Shown: piece by piece, positions 56,469 through 64,000 of the stretch
Layout: the number at the start of each line of letters is the position of its first letter
Numbering within the stretch: position 1 is the first letter of the stretch
Assembly: GCF_013410775.1 (NCBI RefSeq)
Contig: NZ_JACCFH010000001.1
Span: 2,418,001-2,482,000 of the forward strand
Direction of reading: 5' to 3'
Length of the DNA: 64,000 nucleotides
Source of the DNA: Sphaerotilus montanus
Lineage (GTDB): Bacteria > Pseudomonadota > Gammaproteobacteria > Burkholderiales > Burkholderiaceae_C
Program-made: the position numbers and the translations under genes
The notes under the pieces: generated by a model
Databases searched by the model: none
The model's input: the letters and a program-made list of their open reading frames with translations, nothing else
Told to the model about the DNA's origin: nothing

Positions 56469-57980
56469 ATGGACTTTGTCAATCTGCCACTGCTGGCCGT
56501 CTCGGCGCTGGTGTTCCTGAGCGTGCTGGCGGGACTGTTCTCGGCGCGCATCGGGTTCTCGTTCCTGCTGGTGTTCCTGGCCGCGGGCATCCTGGCTGGC
56601 GAGAACGGTCCGGGCGGCGTGCGCTTCGACGACGTGCGCCTGAGCTTCTGGGTCGGCAACGTGGCGCTGGCGGTCATCCTGCTCGATGGCGGCCTGCGCA
56701 CCTCGTTCGCCACCTTCCGCACCGGCTTGCGGCCGGCGCTGCTGCTGGCCACGGCCGGTGTGGTGCTGTGCGCCGGGCTGACCGCCGTGGCCGGGCGGCT
56801 CATCGTCGGGCTGGACTTGCCGGCGGCGCTGCTGCTTGGCGCCATCGTCGGCTCGACCGACGCGGCGGCGGTGTTCTCGCTGCTGCAGCGCTCCGGGGTG
56901 ACGCTCAACGAGCGCGTGGCCGCGACGCTGGAGATCGAGTCCGGCATGAATGATCCGATGGCCGTCTACCTGACGCTGGCCTTCCTCGCACTGCTGACCG
57001 GCGCTGGTGCAGCGCCGGGCGCGGCCAGTGACTCGGCGGCGTGGGCGATGGCCCTGTCCTTCGTCCGCCAGTTCGGCTGGGGGCTGGCGCTGGGCGTGCC
57101 CGGAGGGCTCGCGATGGCGTGGCTGCTGCGGCGGCTGGCACGGCTGGGTCTGGCCGGCGGGGCGCGGGCGCTGCTGCTGGTGTCCGGCGGGCTGGTGGTC
57201 TTTGCGGCCACGGGGCTGCTGGAGGGCTCGGGCTTTCTGGCGGTCTACCTGTTCGGCCTGATCGTGGCGAACCGGGCGGCGGCCGAAGCCGAGCCGGCGC
57301 TGGCCGCCATGGACGGCTACGCGTGGCTGTCCCAGGCGGGGCTGTTCCTGCTGCTGGGCCTGCTGGTGACGCCGAGCCGGCTGGTGGCCGACGCCGTGCC
57401 CGCGCTGGGCGTGGCGGCGGCGCTGATCGTGGTGGCGCGGCCGGTGGCGGTGTGGCTGTGCCTGAAGCCGCTGCGCTTCACCGGCGCGGAGATCGGCTTC
57501 ATCGCCTGGGTGGGGCTGCGCGGCGCGGTGCCGATCGTGCTGGCGCTGTTCCCGCTGCTGGCCGGGGTGCCGCAGGCGGCGCAGCTGTTCCATGTCGCCT
57601 TTGTCGTGGTGCTGGTGTCGCTGCTGCTGCAGGGCTCGACCATCGGCCTGCTGGCGCGCCGGCTGGGCGTGGCGCTGCCGGAGGCGCACGACGAGGCGCA
57701 CCAGCGCGCGGTGTACGGCGACTTCATGCTGGACGCGGGGCAGTCGGTCGGCGCGGTCTGCCAGTTCTACGGCCTGCCGGAGCCGGATCCCGCCGCGGGT
57801 CCGCCACAGGCCGCACTGGGGGCCTGGCTCGCTGCTGCGCTGGGCCGCCCGCCGGTGCTGGGCGATGGCGTGTGGCTCGGCCGGGCGCGGCTGAGCGTGC
57901 GGGAGTTGCGCGACGGGCAGATCCGCCGCGTCGGTCTGGTGCTGCCCACGGACCGCACCGACGCGGACGGCGGGACCTGA
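56469..57980 (+). CDS. NhaP2/CvrA-like potassium/proton antiporter
   Basis: CPA1-family antiporter of 503 residues. Twelve or so helices are followed by a cytosolic C-terminal domain of about 100 residues resembling the CorC-associated fold (GDGVWLGRARLSVRELRDGQIRRVGLVLP). Core motifs include GSTDAAAVFSLLQ and ESGMNDPMAVYLTLAF. ATG 56469 is preferred; a GTG at 56430 would add 13 residues from a run of GTGTCC-like direct repeats. Confidence 0.87.
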   Translation: MDFVNLPLLAVSALVFLSVLAGLFSARIGFSFLLVFLAAGILAGENGPGGVRFDDVRLSFWVGNVALAVILLDGGLRTSFATFRTGLRPALLLATAGVVLCAGLTAVAGRLIVGLDLPAALLLGAIVGSTDAAAVFSLLQRSGVTLNERVAATLEIESGMNDPMAVYLTLAFLALLTGAGAAPGAASDSAAWAMALSFVRQFGWGLALGVPGGLAMAWLLRRLARLGLAGGARALLLVSGGLVVFAATGLLEGSGFLAVYLFGLIVANRAAAEAEPALAAMDGYAWLSQAGLFLLLGLLVTPSRLVADAVPALGVAAALIVVARPVAVWLCLKPLRFTGAEIGFIAWVGLRGAVPIVLALFPLLAGVPQAAQLFHVAFVVVLVSLLLQGSTIGLLARRLGVALPEAHDEAHQRAVYGDFMLDAGQSVGAVCQFYGLPEPDPAAGPPQAALGAWLAAALGRPPVLGDGVWLGRARLSVRELRDGQIRRVGLVLPTDRTDADGGT

Positions 57981-57981
57981 C

Positions 57982-58551
57982 TCAGGTGCCCGTCGCCCGG
58001 CTGGCGGCCAGCACGACGCAGGTGGTCGTCGCGTGGGCATACAGCTTGCCGTCTGCGCCGACCAGCCGGCCTTCGGCAAAACCGACCTGGCGTCCGGCGT
58101 TGATGACACGCCCCTCGGCGCGCACCAGCCCGACCTGCGGCGTCAGCGCGCGGATGTAGCTAACCTTCAGCTCGGCCGTCGTGTAGCCGCGTCCGGCCGG
58201 CAGCGTGGTGTGGACCGCGCAGGCCACGCACGAATCGAGCAGCGTGGCGATCCAGCCACCGTGGATGGTGCCCATCGGGTTGGCGAAGCGGGCGTGCGGG
58301 CGGCCCTGCCAGACGAAGCGACCGTGTTCGAACTCGACCGGCCAGAAGTCCATCGTCTCGCCGATCGGCAGCGAGGGCAGCGCGCCACGGCCGACCGCCT
58401 CGAACCACTCCAGACCGCTCAGGTGGGCGATCTGGTCCGGGCGGGCGAGGCCGGTCGGGGCGAGGCGGGCACGCACGCGGGCCTCGTCGGCCTCCCAGCG
58501 GGCGAGGGTGGCGGCGGTGTCGTGGTGATCCTGGGGACGGTGGGTGGTCAT
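57982..58551 (-). CDS. PaaI-type hotdog thioesterase
   Basis: 189 residues with one hotdog domain: ANPMGTIHGGWIATLLDSCVACAVHTTLPAGRGYTTAELKVSYIRAL. The HGG motif and helix are characteristic of PaaI/HGG acyl-CoA thioesterases. A charged N-terminal extension of about 55 residues precedes it. It is adjacent to and convergent with the antiporter gene, with 1 base between the stops. The substrate is unknown. Confidence 0.88.
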   Translation of the reverse strand: MTTHRPQDHHDTAATLARWEADEARVRARLAPTGLARPDQIAHLSGLEWFEAVGRGALPSLPIGETMDFWPVEFEHGRFVWQGRPHARFANPMGTIHGGWIATLLDSCVACAVHTTLPAGRGYTTAELKVSYIRALTPQVGLVRAEGRVINAGRQVGFAEGRLVGADGKLYAHATTTCVVLAASRATGT

Positions 58552-58659
58552 GTGCGGGATCCTGGAAGTTCGGATCCGCAGCAGACCATGCGCTGTCATG
58601 ACCCGGCTGTCACGCTGGAGTCAGCGCCTGCCGCAGCGGGCTGCAGGCGCCGGCGAGTT

Positions 58660-59664
58660 TCAAGTCGTGGCACTGACCGGCTGGATCATCGCCACCGGTT
58701 CGGGCGCGAGCAGCGTGCCCTGGCGCAGCCCGCGCACGGTGCCCATGCCGAGACCGAACACCACCAGCGAGGTCAGTGCCAGCAGCATCGGCCCGAGCAC
58801 GGCCAGCAGCCCGCCCGGTGTGGCGAGCTGCACGGTCAGCCCGGCCAGCGCCGCCATCGGGAACGACAGCCCCCAGTGCGCGACCGTGAACGCCTGCGCG
58901 ACGATGCGCCGGGCCAGCGTGGCGGCCCAGAGGAAGCTGAACAGGGCCATGCCCCAGAGCATCCAGCCCAGCACGGGCGGTGCACCGAGCTGCAGCGCCG
59001 ACAGCCCGATCACCGCCGGTGGCGCGATCAGGATGAAGACCGACGGCATCAGCCGCTCCGGCCACAGCCCCTGCACGGCGATGCGCACCACCAGCAGCGC
59101 CAGCACCAGCGGCCAGAACAGCACGCCGATGCCGAACTGCGCGGCCGACCATTCGGCATGGCCGAGCGTGACCCCCGCCAGCGGCACCAGCACGTTGCCG
59201 ACCACCGGGATGATCAGCGCAGGGGTGACCACCTGCCACTGCAGCCCGCCGGCCTTGTTGCCGTTCCACCAGCGGCTGACGACCCACAGCGTCACGCCGA
59301 GCTGGCCCAGGCTGCCGGCCCACCAGAGCACGTTGGCGACCGCCCCCGCGCCGGTCAGGCCGACCGCGACCGTGGCCAGCAGAATCAGCGAGACCGGTAT
59401 CGTGGCCAGGAAGGTGTGGCGCACCGGGTGGGCGCGGTCGTCCTTCCAGGCGTCGGGGTGGCGCTGCAGCCGCACGGCGCTCGCGGTGGCCAGTGCCAGG
59501 AAGACGAGTGCTGCGAGTCCGCCGAAGACGACCGCGATGGTGCCGGTGACCTCGCCCATCAGCGGTGCGGCACGCAGCCACGCCAGCGACAGGCCGCACA
59601 GCCCCATCACGATCGAGAACCAGGCGGGCGAGAGGAACTTGAGCGGGGGCTGCGTGGAGGCCAT
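58660..59664 (-). CDS. TDT-family transporter (SLAC1/TehA-like)
   Basis: Ten-helix inner-membrane channel or carrier of 334 residues. The start LKFLSPAWFSIVMGLCGLSLAW and the middle MPSVFILIAPPAVIGLSAL are typical of the tellurite/dicarboxylate (TDT) family. ATG 59664 is used. It lies 19 bases after the rhodanese gene, so the two are likely co-transcribed. A sulfur-compound substrate would fit the neighbour but is speculation. Confidence 0.85.
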   Translation of the reverse strand: MASTQPPLKFLSPAWFSIVMGLCGLSLAWLRAAPLMGEVTGTIAVVFGGLAALVFLALATASAVRLQRHPDAWKDDRAHPVRHTFLATIPVSLILLATVAVGLTGAGAVANVLWWAGSLGQLGVTLWVVSRWWNGNKAGGLQWQVVTPALIIPVVGNVLVPLAGVTLGHAEWSAAQFGIGVLFWPLVLALLVVRIAVQGLWPERLMPSVFILIAPPAVIGLSALQLGAPPVLGWMLWGMALFSFLWAATLARRIVAQAFTVAHWGLSFPMAALAGLTVQLATPGGLLAVLGPMLLALTSLVVFGLGMGTVRGLRQGTLLAPEPVAMIQPVSATT

Positions 59665-59683
59665 GGAGCGGGTCGGTGGAGAG

Positions 59684-60064
59684 TCAGTCGAACGAGATCG
59701 GGGCGGGGCGGGCGACCTGACCGCCCTGGGCGACCCAGGCGTCGATGCCACCCGCCACCGACTGTACCGAGACATAGCCCATCTCGTGCAGCGTGCAGGC
59801 CGCCAGCGCGGCGCGGCCGCCGGTCTTGCAGTACAGGACGATCTTCAGGTCGCGCGGCTCGTAGGCGGGCATGCCCGAGAGCTTGAATTCCAGCAGGCCG
59901 CGCGGGATGTTGACGGCGCCCGGCAGGTGACCAGTGGCGTATTCGTCGGGCTCGCGCACGTCGAGCACCAGATCGGCATCCAGCAGGGAGGTGCTGGCGG
60001 CGGCGGGGGAAATTTCCGCGGTGCGGGCGCGGGCAGCGGCGACGAGATCGTGGGCGGTTTTCAT
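59684..60064 (-). CDS. Cytosolic rhodanese-like sulfurtransferase
   Basis: 126 residues, a single rhodanese domain. The substrate loop has the active cysteine in LYCKTGGRAALAA, with LVLDVREPDEYATGHLPGAVNIPRG upstream. There is no signal peptide. It is divergent from a second, exported rhodanese and upstream of the TDT transporter gene. Confidence 0.92.
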   Translation of the reverse strand: MKTAHDLVAAARARTAEISPAAASTSLLDADLVLDVREPDEYATGHLPGAVNIPRGLLEFKLSGMPAYEPRDLKIVLYCKTGGRAALAACTLHEMGYVSVQSVAGGIDAWVAQGGQVARPAPISFD

Positions 60065-60200
60065 GGAAGTGCTCCAGGGTTTGATGCCCCTTAGGGTAGA
60101 CGACTGCGGCCAGCGGCGCCAGTCCGGCCAGCCTTTCCGGCAGGCCTGTGCCATGACCTGCCACAGGGTGTTTGATACGGGTGGGTGTATAAAGCGGAGC

Positions 60201-60644
60201 ATGCATGATCTTGTTCGTTCTGTGGCCCCGCATGGGCCATCCCGGCGCCAGTTCGGCTGGCTGGGTGCGGCGCTGGCGCTGACGTGGCTGGTGGGGTGTT
60301 CGAATGCCGACGAAGCCGATGGCAAGTCGGTGAGCCTGGAGGTGGCGCGGGCCGAGCTGGCTGCAGGGCGCGTGCGCCTGTTCGATCTCCGCGAGCCGCA
60401 GGAGCACGCCACAGGCGTTGCACCGGGTGCGACGCTGCTGCCGATGAGCCAGCTGGGCGCGCGCCTGGCGGAGATTCCCCGGGACCCGGCCCAGCCTGTG
60501 CTGCTGATCTGCCAGACCCAGAACCGGTCGGGCAAGGTGGCGGCGGCGCTGCGGGAGCGGGGCTACACCCATGTGCACTACGTGCACGGAGGCATGGGCG
60601 GCTGGGCGGGCAAGGGCTGGCCCATGGTCGCTCCACCCCGCTGA
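60201..60644 (+). CDS. Exported rhodanese-like lipoprotein with twin-arginine signal
   Basis: 147 residues. The N-terminus shows SRRQFGWLGAALALTWLVGC, a twin-arginine motif followed by a lipobox, suggesting a Tat-exported lipoprotein. The rhodanese domain has LFDLREPQEHATGVAPGATLLP and active loop CQTQNRSGKVAAAL. The divergent spacer to the cytosolic rhodanese is 136 bases. Confidence 0.85.
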   Translation: MHDLVRSVAPHGPSRRQFGWLGAALALTWLVGCSNADEADGKSVSLEVARAELAAGRVRLFDLREPQEHATGVAPGATLLPMSQLGARLAEIPRDPAQPVLLICQTQNRSGKVAAALRERGYTHVHYVHGGMGGWAGKGWPMVAPPR

Positions 60645-60696
60645 TCCGCCCGCCCTGTCGCCACGGCGTTTCCCCTGATTTTCCGGACCGATCCCG

Positions 60697-61305
60697 ATGA
60701 GCCATTTCTGGAACCAGCGTTTTGCCGAACCCGGCTACAAGTACGGCACCGCGCCGAATGCCTTCCTGCAGGCCGAGTCGCCGCGGTTGCCACCCGGCGG
60801 GCGGGTGCTGGTGCCGGGGGACGGGGAAGGGCGCAACGGTGTCTGGCTGGCACAGCAGGGTCTGCAGGTCTGCTCGGTCGATTCGTCGCAGGTCGGGCTG
60901 GACAAGGCGCGCGCGCTGGCGGCCGGGCGCGGGGTATCGCTGGACATCGAGGCGGGTGATCTGGAGGTGTGGGCACCGATGCCGGGCACGTGGGATGCGC
61001 TGGTGCTGGTCTTCGTGCACCTGCCGTCGGCCTTCCGTGCAGGGGCCCATCGTCGGCTGGCGCGGGGACTGGCCCCGGGCGGCGTGGTGATCGTCGAAGC
61101 CTTCCATCCGGACCAGATCGGGCGCACCAGCGGCGGCCCGAAGGACCTCGACATGCTGTACACGCTGGCGCAGTTGCGCGACGACTTCGCCAGCCTGTGC
61201 GACGAGCTGGTCGGCTGGGAGGGCGAGGTGTTGCTGGACGAGGGGCCGGGGCACCAGGGCCCGGGATGCGTCACACGGTACGTCGGGCGACGGCGCGGCG
61301 GCTGA
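60697..61305 (+). CDS. Small SAM-dependent methyltransferase (TehB/TPMT-like)
   Basis: 202 residues. It opens FWNQRFAEPGYKYGTAPNAFL, typical of TehB/thiopurine-methyltransferase-like enzymes. The SAM motif is VLVPGDGEGRNGVWLAQQG. It follows the rhodanese lipoprotein by 52 bases. Family members detoxify tellurite or thiol compounds; the substrate here is not known. Confidence 0.85.
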   Translation: MSHFWNQRFAEPGYKYGTAPNAFLQAESPRLPPGGRVLVPGDGEGRNGVWLAQQGLQVCSVDSSQVGLDKARALAAGRGVSLDIEAGDLEVWAPMPGTWDALVLVFVHLPSAFRAGAHRRLARGLAPGGVVIVEAFHPDQIGRTSGGPKDLDMLYTLAQLRDDFASLCDELVGWEGEVLLDEGPGHQGPGCVTRYVGRRRGG

Positions 61306-61463
61306 GTGGATCCGCTGGGCGGCCTGAAGATGCTGATTCCCGCAGAATTGACCGGGGTTCTGCAGGCTCTTCGGGCCACAGGATCAGGTCGGGCTGTTGA
61401 TACTTCACTCAGCGTATTCCCGCATGCAGGGAACGCGTCGAGTCCTGTCGCTACGAGCCCACC

Positions 61464-63626
61464 ATGCCCCAATTCATCCGCAATCTTCGACTTTCGCGCA
61501 AATTTTTCCTGCTGAGTGTGGTCGCTGCGGGGGTGCTGCTGCTGCCGTTGTCGTACTCCGTGCGCAGCGTCGAGCAGGATCTGGCACGCGACCGGGCCGA
61601 GCTGGCGGGCATTGCGCCCTCCCGGGGACTGTTGCGCGTGGTCCAGCTCACCCAGCAGCACCGTGGCCTGTCCACTGCGGCACTGGGCGGCAAGACCGAT
61701 CTCGAATCCCAGCGCAGCGCCCGCCAGGCCGAGACCGAGCAGGCGGTCGAGGCGTTCGGTGCACTGCTCCCCCAGCTGGACGAGTCGCCGCGTCTGCGTG
61801 CGGAGTGGGAGCAGGTGGCTGGCGAGTGGCGTGCGCTGGCCAAGGATGTGGCGGGCCGCAGCGTGACGGGGCCGCAGAGTTTCGAGCGTCACACGGCGCT
61901 CATCAACCGCGTGCTGGAACTCCACGATCTGGTGATGGATACGTCCGGGCTGACACTGGAAGCCGATCCAGATGCCTACTTTCTCGCCGTTTCCACCCTG
62001 CAGAAGGCCCCTGTGCTGTCCGAACTGCTCGGTCAGTTGCGGGCCCTCGGGGCGCTCGCACTGTCCAGCCAGGCGATGACGCCCGACCAGAAGGCCCGCA
62101 TGCTCGTCCTGGGGCATCTGTCGCAACTCCAGTTGCGCGAGGTATCGCTCAATCTGGAGAAGGTCTTCGCCCTGGATCCGGCGGCCAAGGAGCGGCTGGC
62201 CGGCCATCTGGACCGTGTCCAGACTGCCACCGCCGCAGCGCAGAAGCTGGCGCGGGAACAGATCGTGGAGGCTGCGGCGCTGACCCTGGCCCCGACCGAC
62301 TATTTCAAGGCGATGACGGAATCGATCGACCAGGTCTACGGGCTGCAGCAGCAGGCCGGCGAGGTGCTGGAGGCGAAACTGACGGCCCGCATGCGGGAGA
62401 CCCGCCAGTTCGAGTGGCTTCTGGTCGGAACCTGTCTGTTGCTGAGCGCGCTGGGGATGGCGCTGGGTCGGACGGTGACACGTTCGATTTCGGATGCGGT
62501 CGAATCGGCGCGCGCCTCGGCCGTGCGCATTGCGGCCGGAGACCTGAGCAACGCGCCACCGGCCACTTCCAGCGATGAACTGGGCGAATTGATGACAGCG
62601 ATGGCGGCGATGCAGGCTTCGCTGATCCGGGTGGTGGGCAGCGTGCGCCAGAACGCCGACAGCGTGGCCACGGCCAGCGTGCAGATCGCCCAGGGCAATC
62701 TGGACCTGAGTGCCCGCACCGAGCAGCAGGCCAGTGCGCTGGAGGAAACGGCCGCCACGATGGACCAGCTCAACACGACCGTCAGCAACAACGCCGACAG
62801 TGCCCAGCAGGCCAACGCGCTGGCCCAGAGCGCCACCAGCATCGCGGTGCGCGGTGGCGAGATGGTGGGGCAGGTCGTGGAGAAGATGGACGGCATCAGC
62901 GCGGCGTCGCGCAAGATTGCCGAGATCATCGGCGTGATCGATGGCATCGCCTTCCAGACCAACATCCTTGCGCTGAATGCCGCGGTGGAGGCGGCGCGGG
63001 CCGGCGAGCAGGGCCGCGGCTTTGCCGTGGTGGCGGGCGAGGTGCGCTCGCTGGCCCAGCGTTCGGCCGCTGCGGCGCGCGAGATCAAGGGGCTGATCAA
63101 CGCCAGTGTCGAACGTGTCGAACAAGGCTCTGCGCTGGTCAACCAGACCGGGCGCACGGTCGACGAGGTGGTGGATGCCATCAAGCGCGTGAGCGAGATC
63201 GTGGCCCGGATCAGTGCGGCGAGCGCCGAGCAGAGTCTCGGTGTGCAGCAGGTGGGACAGGCCGTCAGCCAGATGGACCAGGTGACGCAGCAGAACGCGG
63301 CGCTGGTCGAGGAGTCGGCGGCCGCCGCGGAGGGACTCAAGCAGCAGGCCCACGATCTGGTGCAGGCGGTGGCGTTGTTCAAGCTCGGGAGCACAGGGGC
63401 TGCAAGCGCGGGCACCATGGCACATCTGCCGGTCGCGAACGACGCCTGGAGTGGCGCCGAGCGCCGCAGCGAGGACCGGGCTGGCAATGTGACCCGTCCC
63501 GATTTCGTGCAGAAGAAGACGGCCCAGTCGGTCCCGCACCAGCCGCCCTACGCGGCACCGGCCGTCCCTGCGCCACAAGAGGCTTCGCCCGAGCGTACTG
63601 GCACCGATGACTGGGAGCGCTTCTGA
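61464..63626 (+). CDS. Methyl-accepting chemotaxis protein
   Basis: Chemoreceptor of 720 residues. Membrane helices lie near residues 14-33 and 318-337, with a helical periplasmic sensor of about 285 residues between, then HAMP and a signalling domain with the tip IIGVIDGIAFQTNILALNAA. The sensor contains QLTQQHRGLSTAALGG, which resembles the NIT (nitrate/nitrite-sensing) motif. The protein ends DWERF, a CheR/CheB-type tether. The 158-base upstream spacer shows no clear promoter. Confidence 0.94.
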   Translation: MPQFIRNLRLSRKFFLLSVVAAGVLLLPLSYSVRSVEQDLARDRAELAGIAPSRGLLRVVQLTQQHRGLSTAALGGKTDLESQRSARQAETEQAVEAFGALLPQLDESPRLRAEWEQVAGEWRALAKDVAGRSVTGPQSFERHTALINRVLELHDLVMDTSGLTLEADPDAYFLAVSTLQKAPVLSELLGQLRALGALALSSQAMTPDQKARMLVLGHLSQLQLREVSLNLEKVFALDPAAKERLAGHLDRVQTATAAAQKLAREQIVEAAALTLAPTDYFKAMTESIDQVYGLQQQAGEVLEAKLTARMRETRQFEWLLVGTCLLLSALGMALGRTVTRSISDAVESARASAVRIAAGDLSNAPPATSSDELGELMTAMAAMQASLIRVVGSVRQNADSVATASVQIAQGNLDLSARTEQQASALEETAATMDQLNTTVSNNADSAQQANALAQSATSIAVRGGEMVGQVVEKMDGISAASRKIAEIIGVIDGIAFQTNILALNAAVEAARAGEQGRGFAVVAGEVRSLAQRSAAAAREIKGLINASVERVEQGSALVNQTGRTVDEVVDAIKRVSEIVARISAASAEQSLGVQQVGQAVSQMDQVTQQNAALVEESAAAAEGLKQQAHDLVQAVALFKLGSTGAASAGTMAHLPVANDAWSGAERRSEDRAGNVTRPDFVQKKTAQSVPHQPPYAAPAVPAPQEASPERTGTDDWERF

Positions 63627-63670
63627 GCCGCTGCATCGCGACAGAGGTCGCAGATGGGCCGTGCCCCCGG

Positions 63671-63958
63671 TCAGAAGTCGGTCGGGCGCAGCACGAAGGT
63701 GCTCTCGGCTCCTGAGGTGAACCGGCGCGAGACCGCTGCGGTGATGTGCTCGGCGTTGGTCACGAGCAGTTCGGAGAAGCTGGCGTTCCGGTGTGCGGGC
63801 TTGAAGCGGGCTCTGCACACGGATTCGCTCAGGTAGGCGACGACTTTCGTGTGGGCCAGACCGAACTGGGCCAGGCCGGCGGATTCATTGAGGTGGAAGG
63901 GCGTTCCGGGGTGGAGACTTGGGATGGGCTTGTCCTGGTGGGGGCAAAGAAAAACGGG
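63671..63958 (-). pseudogene. Start-less coding-like remnant
   Basis: The minus frame from 63958 to the stop at 63671 reads like real protein (for example NESAGLAQFGLAHTKVVAYL, ending RPTDF) and has mostly G/C third positions. It contains no Met codon, and its 5' end lies inside a terminator hairpin. It may be the 3' remnant of a lost gene. I do not recognise it. The rest of 63627-64000 shows no other gene. Confidence 0.35.
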
Positions 63959-63984
63959 TCAGGAGCCTGAGCACCTAACCCGTT
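63946..63984 (-). terminator. Intrinsic terminator for a minus-strand transcript from the right
   Basis: On the minus strand AACGGGT pairs with ACCCGTT, with an inner CAGG-CT-CCTG, and is followed by a T-rich run (TTTTTCTTT pattern). It would stop a transcript entering from beyond base 64000. Confidence 0.65.
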
Positions 63985-64000
63985 GATTTCCTGCTGAATT

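Noticed and set aside
60163-60200. Possible sigma-70 promoter TTGATA with TATAAA before the exported rhodanese
   Set aside because: The spacing between the two hexamers is only 10 bases, far short of 16-18.
60735-63818. 1027-codon minus-strand frame across the methyltransferase and chemoreceptor
   Set aside because: Antisense shadow spanning two well-supported plus-strand genes.

Overview
This is chromosomal DNA from a high-GC betaproteobacterium of the order Burkholderiales, most likely in the Leptothrix/Sphaerotilus/Rubrivivax neighbourhood. The evidence is gene content and order: the coxB-coxA-ctaG-coxC / surf1-ctaA-ctaB-sco respiratory block, hslVU next to dksA and a CobW GTPase, comF-trmL, secB-gpsA, and a fused isobutyryl-CoA mutase, all with strongly GC-biased codon use. 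No rRNA, tRNA, insertion sequence, prophage or CRISPR array was seen. Nearly all of the window from base 4172 rightwards is ordinary core genome.

Left edge (1-4084, minus strand): one unbroken reading frame of at least 1361 codons that runs off the window. It encodes a right-handed beta-helix protein built from about eleven 53-residue repeats, followed by two membrane segments and a cytosolic-looking C-terminal domain. It is AT-richer than everything around it and is the least ordinary object here. Next comes icmF (4172-7462). The 392-bp divergent spacer between icmF and the nrt genes holds a perfect 20-bp palindrome on the icmF side. On the nrt side it holds a sigma-54 promoter, a possible NtrC site and a leader hairpin followed by eight T residues. 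nrtABD (7855-10940) is a nitrate-type ABC importer, so the spacer suggests nitrogen control plus leader attenuation.

10973-28604: an unrecognised protein, coaX, a potassium channel, a PAS-GGDEF-EAL protein, hslU and hslV, a STAS-domain protein, dksA, a CobW GTPase, corC-lnt, a YbdK-type ligase, a cation/proton antiporter, an ABC-F protein and a TerB-like protein. 28710-39144: an NhaR-like LysR regulator with a palindrome just before its start, then the caa3-type cytochrome c oxidase genes with their assembly factors (sco, ctaB, ctaA, a SCO-like protein, surf1, ctaG and small membrane proteins). Two FNR/Anr-type boxes lie upstream of coxB.

39232-49000: a BioC-like methyltransferase, comF, trmL, gpsA, secB, a phosphoglycerate-mutase-like phosphatase, a thioredoxin-like protein, two overlapping c-type cytochrome genes, sdaA and a nitronate-monooxygenase-like protein. 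49103-54000: a MarR-controlled emrAB-type efflux operon preceded by two concentric palindromes. 54026-64000: a second PAS-GGDEF-EAL protein, an NhaP2-like antiporter, a thioesterase, a TDT-family transporter, two divergent rhodaneses, a small methyltransferase, a chemoreceptor with a C-terminal CheR-type tether and a NIT-like sensor motif, and a start-less coding remnant beside a terminator.
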